From Candidatus Kappaea frigidicola (lineage in GTDB: Bacteria; Omnitrophota; Gorgyraeia; JAGLLT01), in NCBI GenBank assembly GCA_030765555.1, contig JAVCCI010000046.1, forward strand, positions 1 through 28,756: a stretch of 28,756 nucleotides of DNA, read 5' to 3'. Every line of letters begins with the position of its first letter. Positions within the stretch are counted from its first letter, which is position 1. Positions 23,716 to 28,756 of this stretch are shown piece after piece. Both the position numbers and the translations under genes were made by a program. The notes beneath the pieces were generated by a model, which saw nothing but the letters and a program-made list of their open reading frames with translations, was not told the DNA's origin and ran no database searches.

Positions 23716-24219
23716 GTGGCAATATATGATATTGTAAAATATCCAGCAGCTATTTTAAGAAAAAAAGCCAAAGCAGTTAAAGATATTTCAGGCTATCAAA
23801 GAGACCTCCTAGATAGCATGGTTGAGACAATGTATAATGATGAGGTTACTGTAGGTTTAGCAGCTCAACAGGTTAATTTGGACATACGACTCATTGTTAT
23901 TGATGCCCGAGATAAGGTCGGGCTTATAAAGCTAATTAATCCGGTTATCAAGCGTGTGGAGGGTGAGCTTGTATCAATGGAAGAGGGCTGCATGAGCTTG
24001 CCAGGAATAACAGTGTCTGTTTTTCGAAGTCCTAAGGTGGTTGTTGAAGCTAAAAACGAAAGAGGGCAACTTATAGAGATTGAAACAGAGGGATTTTTAG
24101 CTCGTGTCTTGCAGCATGAAATTGATCACCTAAATGGAAAACTCATTATAGATTACCTTAGTCTAGTTAAAAAAGCACTTTTTAGCATTAACTATAAGTT
24201 AAAAAGGAAATTATCTTAG
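23716..24219 (+). CDS. def: Peptide deformylase
   Basis: Removes the formyl group from N-terminal methionine of new proteins; metal hydrolase in the cytoplasm. All three family motifs are present: motif 1 as VGLAAQQV (consensus GxGLAAxQ, with the first Gly replaced), motif 2 EEGCMSLPG with metal-binding Cys92, and motif 3 LQHEIDHLNG with His134, Glu135 and His138. At 167 residues it is complete. Its start is GTG with AGGG about eight bases upstream, four bases after the preceding gene. It ends the thi4-panD-trxB-nrdG2-def string. The fmt gene, often next to def, is absent. Confidence 0.96.
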   Translation: MAIYDIVKYPAAILRKKAKAVKDISGYQRDLLDSMVETMYNDEVTVGLAAQQVNLDIRLIVIDARDKVGLIKLINPVIKRVEGELVSMEEGCMSLPGITVSVFRSPKVVVEAKNERGQLIEIETEGFLARVLQHEIDHLNGKLIIDYLSLVKKALFSINYKLKRKLS

Positions 24220-24234
24220 ATTTTAACCCACCCC

Positions 24235-24263
24235 TTGTAATATGCATATTTTTATGTTATAAT
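24235..24263 (+). promoter_or_regulatory. Extended -10 promoter for the HD-GYP gene
   Basis: TTGTAA (24235-24240), 17-base spacer, TATAAT (24258-24263) with TGT just upstream, an extended -10. It starts within 16 bases of the def stop; predicted start near 24270 leaves a leader of about 48 bases. Confidence 0.7.
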
Positions 24264-24317
24264 TCAGTAACTGACTAATAACAAAAGAGTTATACAATAT
24301 TAAGGTGTAATTATAAG

Positions 24318-26057
24318 ATGGCATGTGGACCTAATTATTTTTTATATAATGCTATGACTTTAGATTTTGCAGTAAAAGCTGTAGCTGCTGCAGTACTCTT
24401 TTTGACTTATCATGAAAATCGCAACCGAATTTTCTTCTACTGGACTATTGCCTGGGCATTTTTTGCTTTAACAGCCTTTGTTGATGTTGTTTCAAGGGGC
24501 TTTCCCGTTGACGCCTATCTTATTATTAGAAATATTTTCCTAATTACTACTACCGTATTTTTTTATTTTGGTATTTGTAATCTAATTAATAAAAAGAAAT
24601 TTAAAAAATTTGGAATAATTATAGGTATTGTTTTATCATTATTTGTAATAATAAATATACTATTTTTGCAAGATGGTCAATTATCAACTCTAATTGTTCA
24701 AATGGTAACAGGAAGTTCTTTGGTTTTGTGTGGTATTTTGTTTTTTAATGTTACAGTTAATAAATCACTCCTTTACAATAAATTAACTTCTTTAGGCTTT
24801 ATACTGATAGGTTTGCATAATCTTGATTATCCTCTATTAAGAAATGTTCCCTGGGTTGCCCCTTATGGATTTTTGCTTTGTGCTTTTTTTGCAGGTATCT
24901 TTGCATTGGGTATGATTATGCGCTCAACATCTGAAATGAGGAGACAGCGAAAAACTAACCTGGAAAATATAAGAGAATTGGCAACACTGTATACTTTGAC
25001 CTCTACTGTTTGTCGAAGTAAAAAGTTAGATCAGATACTATATACTGTTCTGGATAGTTTGTTTAGAACTCTTCATATGGATAATGGTTTAATTTTTTTA
25101 ATGGACGAAAAGGGAACTTCTATTCAGATTAAAGCGCATAGGGGTCTTTCTAAAAGCACTGTCGAAGCTATGCGCAAGCATCCTCTGGGCAATAGTTTCG
25201 CTGGTAAAACTATTGAGAAAAATAAAATAATTTTAATTGAGAACGCCCAGAAGAAAGACAGTGTTTTTAAGAAGCAAATTATAGAGGAAAATGTTAATTG
25301 CATAGTCTGTATTCCTTTAAGATCGGGCAATAAGGTTTTAGGGGTGATTGAGTTGGGAGCAAGAGAATTCAGAAAATTTTCAGCTCAAGATATGAGATTG
25401 CTTGAATCAGTAGGTAATGAGCTGGGAGTAGCTATTGACAATAAACATCTAGCTGAGAATTTAGAAAAAGTTTATCTATCTACAATATTAACATTAACTG
25501 ATATGGTTGAAGCCAAAGATCATTACACAAGAAGTCATTCTGATGAAGTAGCTCGCTTTGCTGTTATGACTGCTAAAGAGATGAATTTGCCAGAGGAAAA
25601 TGTTGAACAAATAAGAATGGCTGCTCAGCTGCATGATTTAGGTAAGATTGCTGTAAGTGACGTCATTCTTTTAAAGGAGGGCAAGCTTACTGGTGATGAG
25701 TGGACGCAAATCAAAAAACATCCTGAAAAAGCTGTCGAAATTCTAAAGCCCCTGCACTTTTTGCATGGAGATAACGGTGTTTTAGAATATATAAGAAGTC
25801 ACCATGAACGCTTTGACGGTAAAGGTTATCCTAATGGATATAAAGAGGGACAGATAAAACTAGGAGCAAGAATAATGGCTGTTGCCGATTCATATCATGC
25901 CATGATTTCATCCAGGCCCTATCGCAGAAAGGCATTGACTGTAAAGGAAGCCAAAGAAGAGCTGAAAAAGAATTCTGGCAAACAGTTCGATCCGGATGTT
26001 GTAATTGCTTTTCTAAAAGCCTTAGATAAAATGGAAAGAAATCGTAAAAATTACTAA
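24318..26057 (+). CDS. Membrane-bound GAF / HD-GYP signalling protein
   Basis: A 579-residue protein. The N-terminal third (about residues 10-205) holds roughly seven hydrophobic segments, a membrane sensor of unknown type. A GAF domain covers about 225-385 (ELATLYTLTSTVC, GLIFLMDEKG, CIVCIPLRSGNKVLGVIELG). The C-terminal HD-GYP domain carries HD at 439-440 (LHDLGKI) and GYP at 503-505 (HHERFDGKGYPNG), with HSDEVARF upstream, so the phosphodiesterase residues look intact. HD-GYP enzymes break down cyclic di-GMP or cGAMP-like dinucleotides. No diguanylate cyclase gene is in the window. It has its own promoter and is separated from the next gene by 128 bases, so it may be monocistronic. Confidence 0.94.
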   Translation: MACGPNYFLYNAMTLDFAVKAVAAAVLFLTYHENRNRIFFYWTIAWAFFALTAFVDVVSRGFPVDAYLIIRNIFLITTTVFFYFGICNLINKKKFKKFGIIIGIVLSLFVIINILFLQDGQLSTLIVQMVTGSSLVLCGILFFNVTVNKSLLYNKLTSLGFILIGLHNLDYPLLRNVPWVAPYGFLLCAFFAGIFALGMIMRSTSEMRRQRKTNLENIRELATLYTLTSTVCRSKKLDQILYTVLDSLFRTLHMDNGLIFLMDEKGTSIQIKAHRGLSKSTVEAMRKHPLGNSFAGKTIEKNKIILIENAQKKDSVFKKQIIEENVNCIVCIPLRSGNKVLGVIELGAREFRKFSAQDMRLLESVGNELGVAIDNKHLAENLEKVYLSTILTLTDMVEAKDHYTRSHSDEVARFAVMTAKEMNLPEENVEQIRMAAQLHDLGKIAVSDVILLKEGKLTGDEWTQIKKHPEKAVEILKPLHFLHGDNGVLEYIRSHHERFDGKGYPNGYKEGQIKLGARIMAVADSYHAMISSRPYRRKALTVKEAKEELKKNSGKQFDPDVVIAFLKALDKMERNRKNY

Positions 26058-26185
26058 TTGATTCCATTCTTTTAACTCCCTCCATAAAATCGCAGTTTAT
26101 TAATAGCTTGATAAAAGTTTTTGGATATAGTAAAGTAGTAAGTATCAAATAAAAGTATGTCCATTAATTTCATATCGATAAAACC

Positions 26186-26551
26186 ATGAGCACGATAAAA
26201 ACAGGTAAATTTGCGACAATATTTTTTATAATTTGTACACATTTGATTTGTCTTAATGTGCCCGCAGAAGCTCTTTCAGTCAGACATCATATATTTAATG
26301 CCGGTAAAGATTTATTCAAAATGGTAATTTCTCCTTTTAAGGGAGTTTTAGTAACCGGTCCTCAGAATGTTCATAAAGCCTATGTTGATGAGATGAGTCA
26401 ATCTGATAAACCTGAATTGAGACATCATTTGTTTGGAATATGGAGAGCTCCAGGAGAAGAATTAAAAGGTGCTGTAGATGGAGTTGTGGATACCTTTAAG
26501 TTTGGTGGGGATTTTCTGAAAGAAGTCATTTCGATTCCTTTTAGTGATTAA
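26186..26551 (+). CDS. Small secreted protein of unknown function
   Basis: I do not recognise a family. The 121-residue product starts with a signal peptide (TGKFATIFFIICTHLICLNVPAEA, cleavage near AEA-LS). The mature part has two related halves: SVRHHIFNAGKDLFKMVISPF and ELRHHLFGIWRAPGEELKG, each with RHHxF, then a segment DTFKFGGDFLKEVISIPF near the end that echoes DLFKMVISPF. It loosely resembles short exosortase-associated proteins with GLGRG-type repeats, but that is a guess. There is no Shine-Dalgarno near the ATG, and the start was chosen because it leads the signal peptide. It lies nine bases before amrS, so a shared transcript is likely. Confidence 0.65.
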   Translation: MSTIKTGKFATIFFIICTHLICLNVPAEALSVRHHIFNAGKDLFKMVISPFKGVLVTGPQNVHKAYVDEMSQSDKPELRHHLFGIWRAPGEELKGAVDGVVDTFKFGGDFLKEVISIPFSD

Positions 26552-26559
26552 TATAATAT

Positions 26560-27573
26560 ATGAAAGAAGCTTTATTTTACAAACAACTTGATAATAAAAA
26601 AGTTAGATGTTTATTGTGTCCGCATAATTGTATACTTGCGGAGGGTAAGCGAGGTTTTTGTGGTGTTAGACATAACGAAAATGGAAAACTTTATACTCTT
26701 GCTTATGGTAGAATAGTTGTAGCTTCACTTGATCCCATAGAAAAAAAACCACTTTATCATTTCTTTCCCGGAACTACTGCTTATTCAATAGCAACTCCAG
26801 GATGTAATTTGGCATGTCTGCACTGTCAGAATGCCGATATTTCACAAATCAAAAATAGAACCGAAATGCTGGAAATTAGTGAGGTATGTCCTGAAGATGT
26901 TGTAGAAGCAGCCCGGGACAGCAAAGCTAAAACCATAGCATATACCTATACTGAGCCAACAATTTTTTATGAATTTGCAATGGATGTAGCAAAGTTAGCC
27001 CAAAAAAGAAAAATAAAAAATGTTTTTATTACAAACGGTTTTATTAATAAAGAACCATTAGAGCTAATAATGCCCTTGCTCGACGCAGTCAATATAGATT
27101 TAAAATTTTTTGATGAGCAGATGTATAAAAAAATATGCCATGGTGCCCTTAGGCCTGTTCTTGAAACTATAAAGCTCTTAAAGGCTAATAAAAAGTGGAT
27201 AGAAATTACAACTCTAATCATACCGGGTCTTAATGATGATAGCCAGCAGCTAACCCAGATAGCCAAGTTTATCTCTTCTTTAGACATTGATATACCTTGG
27301 CATGTAACTGCTTTTTTTCCGGCTAATAAACTTATTGATATAGATGCTACAGGCAAACATGTATTGTTTAAAGCTAGGAAAATAGGTTTACAGTGTGGCC
27401 TTAAAAACGTTTATTGTGGCAATGTATATGCAGATGAGGCAGAAAATACATATTGTGCGGCATGTAAACGAATGCTTATTGAAAGAAGCGGTTATGGAGT
27501 AATCAATATAAATATAAAAAATTCTAAATGTGAGTTTTGCCACCAGGATATTCCTGGAAGGTATGATAAATGA
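26560..27573 (+). CDS. amrS: AmmeMemoRadiSam system radical SAM enzyme (AmrS family)
   Basis: A 337-residue radical SAM protein. The [4Fe-4S] motif is Cys82-x3-Cys86-x2-Cys89 in PGCNLACLHCQN. The N-terminus carries a conserved Cys set (17, 20, 24 and 34 in VRCLLCPHNC and RGFCGVR), typical of this family, followed by LYTLAYGRIVVASLDPIEKKPLYHF. YTYTEPTIFYEF and the C-terminal LKNVYCGNVYADEAENTYC are also family marks. AmrS usually acts with the AmmeMemo (AMMECR1/Memo) proteins, which are not in this window; the reaction is not known from sequence. It is related to pyruvate formate-lyase activases. It overlaps the RseC-like gene by four bases, so the two are coupled. Confidence 0.9.
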   Translation: MKEALFYKQLDNKKVRCLLCPHNCILAEGKRGFCGVRHNENGKLYTLAYGRIVVASLDPIEKKPLYHFFPGTTAYSIATPGCNLACLHCQNADISQIKNRTEMLEISEVCPEDVVEAARDSKAKTIAYTYTEPTIFYEFAMDVAKLAQKRKIKNVFITNGFINKEPLELIMPLLDAVNIDLKFFDEQMYKKICHGALRPVLETIKLLKANKKWIEITTLIIPGLNDDSQQLTQIAKFISSLDIDIPWHVTAFFPANKLIDIDATGKHVLFKARKIGLQCGLKNVYCGNVYADEAENTYCAACKRMLIERSGYGVININIKNSKCEFCHQDIPGRYDK

Positions 27574-27986
27574 TTAATTTGCGTGGCAGAGTATTGAATG
27601 GTAAGGATGGTATACTTGAAGTCGAACTGCAAGAGAGCAGTGAGGTCTGTAAGAATTGCCATGCGCACGGATTATGTGGAGTAGATTATAAAAAAAAACG
27701 TATTAGAGCAAAAAATGAATGCAATGCTCAAAAAAATAACATGGTTATTATTAAGCTTAATTCTAATAATCCTTTGAAATTAGCTTTTATATTTTATATA
27801 GCTCCCTTAATTATTTTTTTTATTTTATATTTTTTATTTGTTAATTTCAACACATGTCCTAAATATGCATTTATATATGCTTTAGCTGGTTTTATTGTTG
27901 TTTATGTGGGTATTTATTTTGCGAGTAAAAATAGACGAGTGTATGATAGATTTTTACCAGCTGCAATTGAAAAGCTGAAAAAATAA
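27570..27986 (+). CDS. RseC/MucC-family positive regulator of sigma-E / SoxR-reducing protein
   Basis: A 138-residue inner-membrane protein. The N-terminal cytoplasmic domain has a Cys cluster: Cys27-x2-Cys30-x5-Cys36 and Cys51 (VCKNCHAHGLCG, KNEC), as in RseC. Two transmembrane helices follow: PLKLAFIFYIAPLIIFFILY (about 70-92) and YAFIYALAGFIVVYVGIYF (about 98-116). The family includes RseC, which modulates the sigma-E response, and RsxC-associated SoxR-reducing partners; some members bind an iron-sulfur cluster. Here it is adjacent to AmrS, with a four-base overlap, rather than to rnf/rsx genes or rpoE. Function in this organism is open. Confidence 0.85.
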   Translation: MINLRGRVLNGKDGILEVELQESSEVCKNCHAHGLCGVDYKKKRIRAKNECNAQKNNMVIIKLNSNNPLKLAFIFYIAPLIIFFILYFLFVNFNTCPKYAFIYALAGFIVVYVGIYFASKNRRVYDRFLPAAIEKLKK

Positions 27987-28115
27987 AATAGACTTTATAG
28001 TTCATATTGTTGAAGTTAATGACAAGCCATTGGCTCAGGTTGGTCGAAAAGACAATAAGAACTCAAGGTTGGAAACAGTTTGAAATTTGATTGCCAAAGA
28101 GGTATTATATAAGAC
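27987..28115 (+). other. Intergenic leader before cysK with near direct repeat
   Basis: The 129-base gap between the RseC-like gene and cysK contains CTCAGGTTGG (28034-28043) repeated as CTCAAGGTTGG (28062-28072). Small hairpins are AGCC-ATT-GGCT (28025-28035) and GTC-GAAAA-GAC (28043-28053). A promoter, TTGAAA (28080-28085) with TATTAT (28103-28108) 17 bases downstream, would begin at the cysK start codon. It does not match a SAM-I (S-box) or T-box leader that I can recognise. Confidence 0.35.
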
Positions 28116-28756
28116 ATGATAGAGAACAATATTATAGACATAATTGGTAAAACGCCGCTAGTGAAGCTTAATAAGATTGCCAGAGGTTCTGGTGGTCAGA
28201 TTTTAGCTAAGCTAGAATCTTTTAATCCTTTATCCAGCATTAAAGATAGAACTGCTCTTTATATGATTAGGGATGCTGAGGATAAGGGTATTTTAAAGAA
28301 GGGCAGTAGCATTGTTGAGCCTACGAGTGGTAACACTGGTATTGCTATAGCATATATATCAGTGCTCAAGGGATATAAAGCAGTTATTGTTATGCCTGAG
28401 TCAGCTTCTTTAGAAAGAAAAAAGATTATTAAGTTTTTGGGGGCAGAGTTAATTTTAACACCTTCAGAAAGTGGTATGCAAGGAGCAATTGATAAAGCTA
28501 AAACCTTACTTAATGAACGTTCTAATTCAATTATGCTTGATCAGTTCAATAATTTAGCAAATCCTAAAGCTCATTATGAAACTACGGGACCAGAAATCTG
28601 GTCTGCCGCCAAGGGTGAAATTGATTTTTTGATTGCCGGAGTTGGCACGGGAGGAACCATAACGGGCATAGGAACATTTTTGAAAGAAAAAAATTCTCAG
28701 ATTAAAATTATTGCAGTTGAACCTGAAGAATCAGCAGTTTTATCAGGTAGAGATAA
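28116..28756 (+). CDS. cysK: Cysteine synthase (O-acetylserine sulfhydrylase), 3' partial
   Basis: The window ends inside this gene after 213 codons. The frame starts IENNIIDIIGKTPLVKLNK and has the PLP lysine Lys43 in FNPLSSIKDR, the substrate loop EPTSGNTGIAIAY, the PLP phosphate-binding GVGTGGTITGIGTFL and IIAVEPEESAVLSG. These fit CysK rather than cystathionine beta-synthase, given no extra N-terminal domain. It makes cysteine from O-acetylserine and sulfide. The start was chosen because it gives the family N-terminus. The nearest ribosome-binding-like AGAGG ends 13 bases upstream, longer than ideal. A cysE partner is not in view; about one third of the protein is missing. Confidence 0.95.
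   Translation, partial: MIENNIIDIIGKTPLVKLNKIARGSGGQILAKLESFNPLSSIKDRTALYMIRDAEDKGILKKGSSIVEPTSGNTGIAIAYISVLKGYKAVIVMPESASLERKKIIKFLGAELILTPSESGMQGAIDKAKTLLNERSNSIMLDQFNNLANPKAHYETTGPEIWSAAKGEIDFLIAGVGTGGTITGIGTFLKEKNSQIKIIAVEPEESAVLSGRD

Noticed and set aside
26967..27356. Minus-strand ORF of 129 codons inside amrS
   Set aside because: It is antisense to conserved AmrS sequence and has no recognisable motif.
28019..28090. A 23-codon ORF (MTSHWLRLV...) before cysK, and a second start-less frame ending at about 28083
   Set aside because: Both are short, lack a good ribosome-binding site and resemble nothing I know; they can occur by chance. The second has no plausible start codon.
1..28756. 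CRISPR array, tRNA genes, rRNA genes, or insertion-sequence transposase
   Set aside because: None was found: no regular repeat-spacer series, no tRNA cloverleaf recognised in the short gaps, and no transposase or integrase protein.

Overview
This window is AT-rich, tightly packed, and has every gene on the + strand. It looks like chromosome from an anaerobic, diderm bacterium of an uncultivated lineage. The diderm signs are an SPOR-domain fragment, a TSGC-type lipoprotein, an RseC-family protein, and a papain-like protease ending in a PEP-CTERM-like tail. The anaerobic signs are two radical-SAM activase-type enzymes, FeoAB ferrous-iron uptake and a His-type, sulfide-using Thi4. The mix of these with S23 four-helix-bundle genes and wordy intergenic repeats fits Candidatus Omnitrophota (OP3) or a relative. 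That placement is inference; no rRNA is present to test it.

Layout. 1-665: the tail of an SPOR-domain gene, then an S23 (23S rRNA intervening-sequence type) four-helix-bundle gene bracketed by inverted copies of a short repeat. 666-2829: miaA and hflX, overlapping. 2885-4928: a promoter, a secreted C1A protease with a PEP-CTERM-like tail, and a LacI-family regulator. 4973-10184: the heat-shock cluster hrcA-grpE-dnaK-dnaJ behind one sigma70 promoter and a perfect CIRCE operator. The two gaps around dnaK are filled with repeat material. 10186-12123: FmdB zinc ribbon, VanZ-like membrane protein and DUF1015, tightly coupled. 12131-12304: a non-coding RNA with its own promoter and a closing stem followed by a U-run; its overall shape is like 6S RNA. 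12330-15082: mutM, then a deoxyhypusine-synthase-like protein paired with a short-chain epimerase/dehydrogenase. 15099-17518: fur-feoA-feoB with a palindromic operator over the -10. 17537-24219: a PEGA lipoprotein and a large secreted GH144-like glycoside hydrolase, followed by thi4-panD-trxB-nrdG2-def. 24235-27986: a GAF/HD-GYP signalling protein, a small secreted protein, AmrS and an RseC-like protein. 28116-end: the first two thirds of a cysteine synthase gene.

How they work together. Three circuits can be read directly: HrcA/CIRCE control of chaperones, probable Fur autoregulation of iron uptake, and an exported polysaccharide-degrading pair (PEGA lipoprotein plus malectin/Fn3/glucanase). 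Thi4, PanD, TrxB, NrdG2 and Def form an anaerobic cofactor and redox housekeeping string. The least explained items are the S23 cassette with its repeat family, the 12.2 kb RNA, the DHS-like/SDR pair and the prodomain-less protease.
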